Assembly: GCA_002315855.1 (NCBI GenBank)
Contig: DCIG01000011.1
Span: forward strand, 1,963 to 15,293
Direction: 5' to 3'
From: Lentisphaeria bacterium UBA1732
GTDB lineage: Bacteria; Verrucomicrobiota; Lentisphaeria; Victivallales; UBA1829
DNA length: 13,331 nucleotides
A model generated the notes under the pieces. The model searched no databases and was not told where the DNA came from. It saw only the letters and a program-made list of their open reading frames with translations. Shown in pieces: positions 1-6,347 of this stretch. The position numbers and the translations under genes were made by a program. How positions within the stretch are numbered: position 1 is the first letter of the stretch; every line of letters begins with the position of its first letter.

Positions 1-206
1 CCTTTTCCGAAAAGTCAAATCTTGTTTGCCGACTGTGTCGCTTTTTTACAAAGGTTTTCACCAAAACGAGTTTTGGGGGAAACAAAGAAAAGTTTTCGTG
101 CAGGGGGAGCGAAGATGTTACAGGCAAAAACGGAATCAACTGCACGGATGATGCGGCTTCAGGGCGGTGTTTGATTTGGTCAGAACAGGGGAGGGGGGCG
201 GCTTTT
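1..206. other. Gene-free left edge
   Basis: I find no supported gene, RNA gene or promoter here. The stretch is rich in short T and G runs. A small inverted repeat at 61-76 (CCAAAA, loop CGAG, TTTTGG) could form a 6-bp hairpin, but no T-tract follows on either strand, so I do not call it a terminator. The left neighbour is outside the window. Confidence 0.5.
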
Positions 207-312
207 TTACGAATTGACGAATCGTCTTTTTTTGAGCTGAAGATGTGTTATTTATGAATTGACGAATCGTCTTTTTTTGAGCTGAAGATGTGTTATTTAC
301 GAATTGACGAAT
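207..312. repeat. 45-bp tandem direct repeat, 2.3 copies
   Basis: Two full copies of a 45-bp unit lie at 211-255 and 256-300 and differ only at the last base. A third copy is cut off after 12 bases (301-312). Each unit starts with GAATTGACGAATCGTC, has a run of seven T, and ends with GATGTGTTATTTA. Inside it is a short inverted repeat, GACGA-A-TCGTC. Because 45 is a multiple of three, the - strand stays open through the array and reads as a 15-residue peptide repeat, but nothing else supports a protein there. It could be a minisatellite or a set of binding sites upstream of the esterase operon; the function is unknown. Confidence 0.85.
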
Positions 313-431
313 AACCTTTGGAGAGGAATGAGGATGTGTCTTTTTTCCTGCGAAATGATGAACTTGGGCAAAAATGCAGGGGAAAACATGGTGTCTGCAA
401 GGAAAGTCCATGAAAATGACTTCAAAATCTA

Positions 432-460
432 TTGTACTTTTTGTGTTTTCAGTGTATTAA
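432..460 (+). promoter_or_regulatory. Candidate sigma-70 promoter for the esterase/GH43 operon
   Basis: TTGTAC at 432-437 and TATTAA at 455-460 are separated by 17 bp, a normal sigma-70 geometry. Transcription would start near 467 and give a leader of roughly 235 nt before the esterase start at 703. Both boxes are imperfect, so this is a prediction from pattern only. Confidence 0.38.
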
Positions 461-544
461 GTAATAGTGGAAAGTATTTTTTTGAATGAATGTCGAGAGA
501 ACTCCCATTCATTGTTTGCAGTGATTGGTACAGGAACGAACGGG

Positions 545-602
545 ATTCCGGTGTGTGTCCGGCGGAGATGAGGATATGCAGAAGCCGCAAAAACACCGGA
601 AT
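545..602 (+). other. Stem-loop in the esterase leader
   Basis: ATTCCGGTGT (545-554) and ACACCGGAAT (593-602) form a perfect 10-bp inverted repeat. Inside, GCGG (562-565) can pair with CCGC (585-588), giving a two-tier hairpin. It lies between the predicted promoter and the esterase start, so it would be transcribed. No T-tract follows, so it is not a simple terminator. It could be a leader regulator or mRNA stabiliser. I do not recognise a known riboswitch. Confidence 0.45.
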
Positions 603-702
603 GACCGATTCTGTGCGGCATGTCATATCTGTATGCAATGGAAAGAGTTGCTCTGAAATCAAAGAATCAAACCCGTATGACCTCAAACAAACAAGGATTC
701 TT

Positions 703-1896
703 ATGAAACACTTCGGTATCTGCTTCGCCGCTTTTTCGGCGGCAATGATGTTGTCGCTTACCGCATACGCTCAATTCGGACGTCCGGCTCCGGCCTCACT
801 TCCGGAAGGATTTGTACCGTCGGAGGCGAACCTTTCCGGTTCCCTTTACCCTGCGGTTAATCCGAAGACGCGTCAGGTTATTTTTCAGTTCCGCGCCCCG
901 AATGCCAAACAGGTTTCCGTCAATCAGAGCGGGAAAACGTATCAGCTGACCAAAAATCAGCAGGGCGTGTGGTCGGTTACGACGGACCCGCTGGAAATCG
1001 GATTCCATTACTACACGTTCAATGTGGACGGTACGGATGTGTTCGATCCGAATACGGAATCGTTCTACGGCGGCAGCCGCGAAAACTCAGGAATTGAGGT
1101 GCCGGAAAGCAAAGAAGAAGCCTGGTATTATCACTTCAACAAGGATATTGCACACGGTCAGGTCCGTCATTGCCGCTACTGGTCTGAAATGAACGGCGTG
1201 GAGCGTCTGTGCCGGGTTTATACGCCCGCAGAATATGAGACGTCTCCGGACAAAAAATACCCGGTTTTATACCTGCTGCACGGCGGCGGCGAAGATGAAA
1301 GCGGCTGGGAAGTTCAGGGGCGTGTGGGCGACATCATGGACAATCTGATTGCGGCCGGGCGGGCTCTGCCGATGATTGTCGTCATGGATTCCGGCACTCC
1401 GCGCAGTTTCGGTGCCAGCCGCGCCAAAAACGGTGTGGATGTAACCAAAATATTCGTGGACGAGCTGATGCCGTACATCAACAAGACATTCCGCACCCTC
1501 ACGGACCGCGACCATACTGCAATGGCGGGGCTTTCCTGGGGCGGGGTGCAGACCTGGCAGACCGTGCTTGCCAACACCGACAAGTTCGCCTATATGGGCG
1601 GATTCAGCGGTGCCGGCAACTTCAGCGGTCCCGGCGCAGTTCAGGGCGCAAATACCCCGGAAACCGCCTACAACGGCATTTACAAGGACAAAGATGCGTT
1701 CAATGCCAAAATGAAAATCATTTTCATCAGCGTAGGCACCAATGAGGAGAATCCTGTACGCGAAACCTACAAAATCCTGCATGATTACGGCATCAAAAAC
1801 ATGGTGTTCTATGAATCCGAAGACACCGCTCATGAATGGCTGACCTGGCGGCGCAGTCTCCGCGAATTTGCGCCGCTGCTGTTCAAAACCAAATGA
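703..1896 (+). CDS. Secreted CE1-type esterase with N-terminal E-set (CBM48-like) domain
   Basis: Probable feruloyl or acetyl-xylan esterase of carbohydrate esterase family 1, acting outside the cytoplasm on ester groups of xylan. The 397-residue product starts with a Sec signal (cleavage likely after AYA, residues 21-23). An Ig-like E-set/CBM48-type domain spans about 42-135 and an alpha/beta-hydrolase about 150-397. The nucleophile is Ser278 in GLSWGG. The oxyanion strand is HGGG at 193-196. The catalytic His is probably His377 in the AHEW motif. The acid is less clear: the usual Asp region reads GTNEEN, so Glu348 or Glu349 may serve. The frame is open back to an ATG at 490, but the start at 703 has AAGG six bases upstream and is followed directly by the signal peptide. 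GH43 follows after 84 bp, which suggests an arabinoxylan operon. The substrate (feruloyl or acetyl) is not decided. Confidence 0.85.
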   Translation: MKHFGICFAAFSAAMMLSLTAYAQFGRPAPASLPEGFVPSEANLSGSLYPAVNPKTRQVIFQFRAPNAKQVSVNQSGKTYQLTKNQQGVWSVTTDPLEIGFHYYTFNVDGTDVFDPNTESFYGGSRENSGIEVPESKEEAWYYHFNKDIAHGQVRHCRYWSEMNGVERLCRVYTPAEYETSPDKKYPVLYLLHGGGEDESGWEVQGRVGDIMDNLIAAGRALPMIVVMDSGTPRSFGASRAKNGVDVTKIFVDELMPYINKTFRTLTDRDHTAMAGLSWGGVQTWQTVLANTDKFAYMGGFSGAGNFSGPGAVQGANTPETAYNGIYKDKDAFNAKMKIIFISVGTNEENPVRETYKILHDYGIKNMVFYESEDTAHEWLTWRRSLREFAPLLFKTK

Positions 1897-1980
1897 TCAA
1901 ATATACGCTCAAGCCGCAGAAAAAACGCGTGAGCTTTTCCTTTCCGAAATCAACAATTACCCTCTAACCATGGAAGAGAA

Positions 1981-3315
1981 ATGAAAGCATTCAAAATCAC
2001 AGTCGCAGCGGTTGCTGCAATGTTCGCATCGGTACCTCTGTTTGCGCAGAACCCGATTATCAAAGGCACGTTCACTGCCGACCCGTCTGCACACGTTTTC
2101 AACGGACGTGTCTATGTGTATCCGTCCCATGATATTCCGGCGCCAGCGGATTACAACCGCAAAGACTGGTTCTGCATGGCCGACTATCACGTGTATTCAT
2201 CCGATGACCTGGTTCATTGGACCGATCACGGCGTGATTGTGGATCAGGCAACCGTGCCGTGGCTCGGCAACAAGAAATCCTACAGCATGTGGGCTCCGGA
2301 CTGCAATTACAAGAACGGCAAGTATTATTTCTACTTCCCCGCCAACAATGCCATCGGCGTGGCCATCGCCGACAAGCCGGAAGGTCCGTTTGTGCATCAG
2401 CCGACCGCAATCCGCGGAGCAGGCGGCATCGACCCGTGCATCTTCATCGATGACGACGGCACTCCGTATCTGGTGTGGTCCGGCATGGGACTTCAGGTCT
2501 GCAAGCTGAAAGACAACATGGTCGAGCTTGACGGCGCTTCCTCCCGTGTGAATGACATCCCCCGCGGCATGACCGAAGGCCCGTTTATGTTCAAGCGCAA
2601 AGGCATCTACTACATGACCTTCCCGTGGGTTGAAAAAGAACGCGAAACACTGGCATACTGCACCTCAGACAGCCCGATGGGACCGTGGAAGTTCAGAGGC
2701 AAATTCATGGAACAGTCCGAAACCGTGTGCTGGACCAATCACCACTCGTTCATTGAGTTCAAGGGACAGTGGTATCTCTTCTACCACCACAACGATTATT
2801 CTCCCTACTTCGACAAGAACCGCTCTGTCTGCATCGACAAGGTCGAATTCAATGAAGACGGCACCATCGCCATGGTGAAGCCCACCATCCGCGGCGTCGG
2901 CGTGACCAAGGCAACGGAAGAAATTCAGATTGACCGCTATTCTCAGCTCGGACCGGAAAACGTCAAGGTCGATTTCGTGCATTCCGACAGTCCCTTCGAC
3001 GGCTGGAAAGCCATTTTCTGGAACACCACGCAGTACCGTCAGCCGATTTGGCTGAGCTACGAACGAGTTGATTTCGGCAGCAAGCCGCTGAAGTCCGTCC
3101 AGCTCCGCACCTATGCACCTGCCGGCGGCACAATCCAGCTCCGCGCTGATTCCTTGCAGGGCCCGGTCATTGCTGAAGTCAAGGTCAAAGACTCCATGGA
3201 ATGGACTATGCCGACTGCTGAACTCAGAAGCCAGCTTCAGGGCGTTCATACGCTGTATGTCCTCATGACCGACGGCAGCCATGTTGAGGTCGACTGGGTG
3301 AAGTTTGCGGAATAA
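1981..3315 (+). CDS. Secreted GH43 glycosidase with C-terminal CBM6-like domain
   Basis: Family 43 glycoside hydrolase, most likely an alpha-L-arabinofuranosidase or beta-xylosidase acting on xylan side chains. The product has 444 residues with a Sec signal (cut near residue 22, LFA-Q). The five-bladed propeller covers about 25-305. All three GH43 carboxylates are visible: base Asp34 in TADP, pKa-tuning Asp151 in GIDP, and acid Glu199 in TEGP. His254-His255 before SFIEF is also typical. Residues about 315-444 form a beta-sandwich resembling CBM6, ending in VEVDWVKF. The ribosome site GGAAGAG (1972-1978) sits very close to the ATG. A five-triplet reading frame, ATGGAAGAGAAATGA (1970-1984), overlaps this start, so coupling is possible. 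It is the second gene of the operon with the esterase. The exact subfamily and substrate are inferred. Confidence 0.88.
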   Translation: MKAFKITVAAVAAMFASVPLFAQNPIIKGTFTADPSAHVFNGRVYVYPSHDIPAPADYNRKDWFCMADYHVYSSDDLVHWTDHGVIVDQATVPWLGNKKSYSMWAPDCNYKNGKYYFYFPANNAIGVAIADKPEGPFVHQPTAIRGAGGIDPCIFIDDDGTPYLVWSGMGLQVCKLKDNMVELDGASSRVNDIPRGMTEGPFMFKRKGIYYMTFPWVEKERETLAYCTSDSPMGPWKFRGKFMEQSETVCWTNHHSFIEFKGQWYLFYHHNDYSPYFDKNRSVCIDKVEFNEDGTIAMVKPTIRGVGVTKATEEIQIDRYSQLGPENVKVDFVHSDSPFDGWKAIFWNTTQYRQPIWLSYERVDFGSKPLKSVQLRTYAPAGGTIQLRADSLQGPVIAEVKVKDSMEWTMPTAELRSQLQGVHTLYVLMTDGSHVEVDWVKFAE

Positions 3316-3350
3316 GACGCATTCTGAGCTTATTGCAGTCAGAAAAGATC

Positions 3351-3386
3351 CCTCATTCATGAATCAAAAGTGATTGATGAATGAGG
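3351..3386. other. Long hairpin after the GH43 gene
   Basis: A 16-bp inverted repeat (3351-3366 and 3371-3386) with a single mismatch and an AAAG loop lies 35 bp after the GH43 stop. No T-tract follows on the + strand, and only a weak TCTTTTCT follows on the - strand. It may protect the 3' end of the mRNA or help the terminator 18 bp further on. Confidence 0.65.
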
Positions 3387-3403
3387 TGAACTGAACACGA
3401 AAA

Positions 3404-3444
3404 CGGACGGATATTTCCCGCGAAGTATCCGCCCGCTTTTTTTT
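3404..3444 (+). terminator. Rho-independent terminator, probably bidirectional
   Basis: CGGACGGATA (3404-3413) pairs with TATCCGCCCG (3426-3435), and eight T follow at 3437-3444. This is a strong terminator for the esterase/GH43 operon. Read on the - strand, the same stem is followed by TTTTCG, so it can also end the kinase-like gene whose stop is at 3465. The single A-C mismatch on the + RNA becomes a G-U pair on the - RNA, so the stem is fully paired in that direction. Confidence 0.85.
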
Positions 3445-3464
3445 GAGGGGAGAATGAGGGAGAA

Positions 3465-4523
3465 TCAGCGAATCCCGTATTGAGCGTAGTTTGTGAAATA
3501 CAGAACCGAGGTGCCGTCGGAACGCACAAGACGTGCTACGGGAGCACGGTAAATATCTGCATTGTAAAGGATTGCATCCAGCCAAGCCGCTTCGGACGAG
3601 CTTGCATCCGGATAAGAAACCGCCTCCCATTGAGGTGAAATTTCCGTTTTTTCAGGGAAACTGAACCAAGGTGTATGACGAATGGAAAGTTTGCCGTTTT
3701 CTGTGTCTAAATCTCTGGTATACTTTGAGATACCACTGGAAATCTGACGTATGATTTTATCCCGGTGCGAGGTGCGGATTTTCCGGTAAATCAGGGAGGC
3801 ATGTTCGAGCATGTTCAGGGCTTCTTCGCGAGTGGAAGCAAGCTCAGATTCGACGATGCGGTCAGCGAGGAGGGAATCAGGGAGATAACCGCGAAATTCG
3901 CGCCACGGCACGAGGAGCGCAAGTTTGAACTTGTCTGAGGGGAAAAAAACACGGCGCATTCCGAAAGGGTCGGCAAGGATGAGGGACAGGTCATCCCCAT
4001 TGACAAGGATGTTGCAGAGGTGGAAATCGGGGTGGAGACAGCGCTGACGGAACATGAGGGCAATCAGCCCGGTCAGTTTGTCCAGAAAAACGGGGCATTC
4101 CGAGGTGTCGGGCAGGGCGCGGCAAAAGAAGTATTTCAGTGCGGTACATGCGAGGGGAACACCCTCGGAAACGGTGAAGCCTCCGCCGGGAAAGCGACCC
4201 CACGCCAAATAGTCAATCACGGGGATGCCTGAGGTGTTCCAACGGTGGGAGACCGCGTACTCCATGCGAGGGTAAAAACGGAAGCATGAGGCGGGGAAGC
4301 TGATTTTTATGAAGAGCTTGAAATAGAGAGTCCGACCTGAATGCGAGGTGAGACGGAACACGCGGCGAAGCGGATTCTGTTTGATTCGGACCAGCTGAAA
4401 CTCATCTGCCAAAAATGAGCGAAAACTTTCCACTGCAACACCCTGCGTATCCGAAGCGGCGACAAGGCGGCGTAAATCATCGGAGGAAGCAAGCTCAGTA
4501 TTGAGGGGCGGGAGATTCAGCAT
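3465..4523 (-). CDS. WaaP/Kdo-kinase-like protein (lipopolysaccharide kinase family)
   Basis: Predicted protein-kinase-fold enzyme of the lipopolysaccharide kinase (WaaP/InaA, Kdo/heptose kinase) type, probably cytoplasmic and acting on envelope glycolipid. With the start chosen here it has 352 residues. Kinase marks: Lys69 in LYFKLF as the ATP-binding lysine, Glu88 in RMEY as the partner glutamate, catalytic loop HPDFHLCN at 164-171 with Asp166 and Asn171, and a DFG-like ADPFG with Asp185. About 100 C-terminal residues lie beyond the family core and are unassigned. A TTG start at 4565 is possible but would lie only about 5 nt from the predicted transcription start. The ATG at 4523 has a GGA a few bases upstream. 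It is a single-gene unit facing away from the CE12 gene. The substrate is unknown. Confidence 0.72.
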   Translation of the reverse strand: MLNLPPLNTELASSDDLRRLVAASDTQGVAVESFRSFLADEFQLVRIKQNPLRRVFRLTSHSGRTLYFKLFIKISFPASCFRFYPRMEYAVSHRWNTSGIPVIDYLAWGRFPGGGFTVSEGVPLACTALKYFFCRALPDTSECPVFLDKLTGLIALMFRQRCLHPDFHLCNILVNGDDLSLILADPFGMRRVFFPSDKFKLALLVPWREFRGYLPDSLLADRIVESELASTREEALNMLEHASLIYRKIRTSHRDKIIRQISSGISKYTRDLDTENGKLSIRHTPWFSFPEKTEISPQWEAVSYPDASSSEAAWLDAILYNADIYRAPVARLVRSDGTSVLYFTNYAQYGIR

Positions 4524-4576
4524 ATTGTCCAAAAATGAGGTGAAAAAGGTTGTTTTCCGTAACAAACCATCGTAAT

Positions 4577-4605
4577 ACTATAAACTGCGAGGTGCGGAAA
4601 GTCAA
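4577..4605 (-). promoter_or_regulatory. Strong sigma-70-like promoter for the kinase-like gene
   Basis: On the - strand, TTGACT (4605-4600) and TATAGT (4582-4577) are separated by exactly 17 bp. These are 5/6 matches to both consensus boxes, the best promoter for a - strand gene in this window. Transcription would start near 4570, giving a leader of about 47 nt to the ATG at 4523. Confidence 0.68.
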
Positions 4606-4853
4606 GTCATTTCCTGAGATTTGGAATCAGAGTGTGCGTCAAGGACAGAAGACAGCAATCTGTGCTGTCCGGGTTAAAATGATGAATGACAATGAATAAT
4701 AAAAACGTGATGTCCGAAAAACGCGTTTTTGCGCCTTTTATGGGGGGACGTTTTTTTTCTGAATGGGAGAATCAGGCAGAAAGACGGCAAAAACGGGGTA
4801 AAATCGGAGGAAGAGAAAAAAGATTTCAAAAGAAATTTATTTTGTGCAAGGGC
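4606..4853. other. Gene-free spacer with two inverted repeats
   Basis: I see no convincing gene. A hairpin region at 4643-4670 has two competing pairings: GGACAG with CTGTCC on the outside, or GACAGC (4651-4656) with GCTGTC (4664-4669). A perfect 14-bp palindrome, AAAAACGCGTTTTT, lies at 4717-4730 and could be a protein-binding site. A basic 66-residue frame at 4686-4886 has no clear ribosome site or family and is not called. Confidence 0.45.
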
Positions 4854-4882
4854 TTGAAAAAGAGGAGTTCAACATGTAAAGT
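4854..4882 (+). promoter_or_regulatory. Candidate promoter for the CE12 esterase operon
   Basis: TTGAAA (4854-4859) and TAAAGT (4877-4882) are 17 bp apart. The boxes are moderate matches. The transcript would start near 4889 and carry a leader of about 120 nt. A 7-bp hairpin (4901-4907 with 4914-4920, loop TGATTG) would fall inside this leader and could be regulatory. Confidence 0.35.
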
Positions 4883-5010
4883 ATGAGAACGTTTTTTTCG
4901 ATGCGTCTGATTGGACGCGTCAGGCAAAAAAGGAAGATGCGACGAATTGGCGAAACGAGTTCAACGGGCATCATAACGGAACGGAGTGCAACCTCAAAAC
5001 AGGAGACAAC

Positions 5011-5895
5011 ATGAAACATTTTCTGATGCTTATACTGGGGCTTTCGACATTGACGGCAGTTTTCGGTGCGGACATTTACATGGCGGGAGATTCCACGATG
5101 CAGACGTACCGCGACCGCGATTATCCTCAGCAGGGCTGGGGTCAGCGCGTGCAGGAACTGACTGTGGACGGGGTGAAAGTCTCGAATCAGTCGCTGGGCG
5201 GACGCTCGACCAAATCATTCAAGGCGGAAAACCGCTGGGCGAACATCATGAAAGAGGTGAAGAAGGGGGATTTCGTGATTATCCAGTTCGGGCACAACGA
5301 TGCGACCAAAGCGAAGCCGGAACGTTATGCGGAGGTCAATACGGAATACAAGGCGAATCTGGAGCAGTTCATCGATGAAACCCGTGAGGCGGGTGCGACC
5401 CCTGTGCTGGTTACGTCGATTCCGCAGGGGAACTACCTTGCGAACGGGCATTTCAAGAATTACGGTTTTCTGGACCCGTATGTGAACATGACGAAGAAGG
5501 TTGCCGCCGACAAGAAAGTCGATGTGGTGGATTTGTACCAATATGCGTGCAGTGAATTTGACAAGGTGGGAGAAAAGACGGGGCTGACGCTGTACAACAT
5601 CTACAAGCCGGGAGATTATCCGAATCAGCCGGAAGGGAAAAACGACCATACGCACATTACGTTCCGTGGAGCCTATTTCTATGCGGCGGGGTTCGTGGCA
5701 CTGGCGAAACAGGCGAACTTGCCGATTGCAAAGCTGTTCAAGGATTTGCCGGGGGAACCGATGGCAACCGCGTTGAAGATGACCGACCCGAAGAAATCGA
5801 AACCCTACGCTTATCTGAAAACGCTGAGTGCGGATGAGGCGGCAATCGCAGTGCTGGATGAAATGGCAAAGGAAGACGCGGCGCCGCGCCAGTGA
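5011..5895 (+). CDS. Secreted SGNH/GDSL esterase, CE12 rhamnogalacturonan acetylesterase type
   Basis: Removes acetyl groups from rhamnogalacturonan I of pectin, by family resemblance. The 294-residue product starts with a Sec signal (residues about 1-20, cut near FGA-D). SGNH blocks: Ser28 in AGDSTM, Gly64 in SLGGRS, Asn96 in FGHND, and Asp212 with His215 in DHTHITF. All four catalytic blocks are intact and the length fits the family. The C-terminal tail after residue 240 is lysine-rich and extra to the core. The start is fixed by a strong ribosome site, AGGAGA (5001-5006), four bases before ATG. The next gene starts 1 nt after the stop, so the two are almost certainly co-transcribed. A plain acetyl-xylan SGNH esterase is a less likely alternative. 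Confidence 0.87.
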   Translation: MKHFLMLILGLSTLTAVFGADIYMAGDSTMQTYRDRDYPQQGWGQRVQELTVDGVKVSNQSLGGRSTKSFKAENRWANIMKEVKKGDFVIIQFGHNDATKAKPERYAEVNTEYKANLEQFIDETREAGATPVLVTSIPQGNYLANGHFKNYGFLDPYVNMTKKVAADKKVDVVDLYQYACSEFDKVGEKTGLTLYNIYKPGDYPNQPEGKNDHTHITFRGAYFYAAGFVALAKQANLPIAKLFKDLPGEPMATALKMTDPKKSKPYAYLKTLSADEAAIAVLDEMAKEDAAPRQ

Positions 5896-5896
5896 A

Positions 5897-6286
5897 ATGA
5901 TAGGTTACGACGAACTGAAGCCGCGTCTGACACGTTCCAAATTCCGGTCGCGTTTTCATCTTTCCGAGGCGGATCGAGCGTATCTTGCGGAACGGGGACT
6001 GTCCACGATACGAGGACAGGCAAAGAAAATCATCCGAGATCGTCTGTCCGCGGCACATCCTTTCAACGATGGGGCACAAACCCCAATGCGCGGTCATGCG
6101 GTGTTTGTCGCACAGCACGCAACGGGGTGCTGCTGCCGGGGCTGTCTGGCGAAGTGGCACGGGATACCAGAAGGGCGAGAATTGACGGAAGATGAAATCG
6201 AGTCGATTGCCGATGTGATTGCGGGCTGGCTGACAGATGAGGCAGGGGACTTGAGCAAGATACCGCATACGCCGGATTTATTTTGA
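5897..6286 (+). CDS. DUF4186 family protein
   Basis: Conserved bacterial protein of unknown function that I recognise as DUF4186. It has 129 residues with no signal peptide or membrane segment. Family marks include RSKFRSRFHL near the N-terminus, QTPMRGHAVFVAQHAT (61-76), a Cys cluster C78-C79-C80-C83, and KWHGIP at 86-91. His74, the cysteines and His88 could together bind a metal; this is inferred from residue type and spacing. ATG at 5897 lies 1 nt after the upstream stop and lacks a good ribosome site, so translation is probably coupled to the esterase. A 12-bp palindrome, CGCGGCGCCGCG (5877-5888), sits just upstream of the junction. The antiporter follows 58 bp later. Confidence 0.8.
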   Translation: MIGYDELKPRLTRSKFRSRFHLSEADRAYLAERGLSTIRGQAKKIIRDRLSAAHPFNDGAQTPMRGHAVFVAQHATGCCCRGCLAKWHGIPEGRELTEDEIESIADVIAGWLTDEAGDLSKIPHTPDLF

Positions 6287-6330
6287 AGAGCAGATTTCAC
6301 AAGAGTCAATTTGAACAGAACATTATTTCA

Positions 6331-6347
6331 GAGGAGAATGTGTTTTG
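6331..6347 (+). promoter_or_regulatory. Ribosome site that selects a TTG start
   Basis: GAGGAG at 6331-6336 is followed after 8 bases by TTG at 6345. The nearer ATG at 6338 is out of frame and hits a stop after 17 codons. The first in-frame ATG, at 6375, is too far from this site. TTG is therefore the best start for the antiporter. Confidence 0.65.

Noticed and set aside
207..312. 45-bp repeats as a possible CRISPR array
   Set aside because: The units are directly adjacent with no unique spacers, there are fewer than three full copies, and no cas genes are seen.
136..411. A 91-residue - strand frame running through the 45-bp repeats, giving a 15-residue peptide repeat
   Set aside because: It is open because the repeat length is a multiple of three. 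There is no ribosome site, no family resemblance, and the composition is unlike the neighbouring genes.
2665..3360. A 231-residue frame antisense to the first GH43
   Set aside because: It lies entirely opposite a well-supported gene, has no recognisable domain and runs into the 3' hairpin region. It is a by-product of codon bias.
4686..4886. A 66-residue basic + strand frame
   Set aside because: No ribosome site or known family, it runs through the 4717 palindrome and the CE12 promoter region, and its Lys/Arg richness follows from the A/G-rich DNA.
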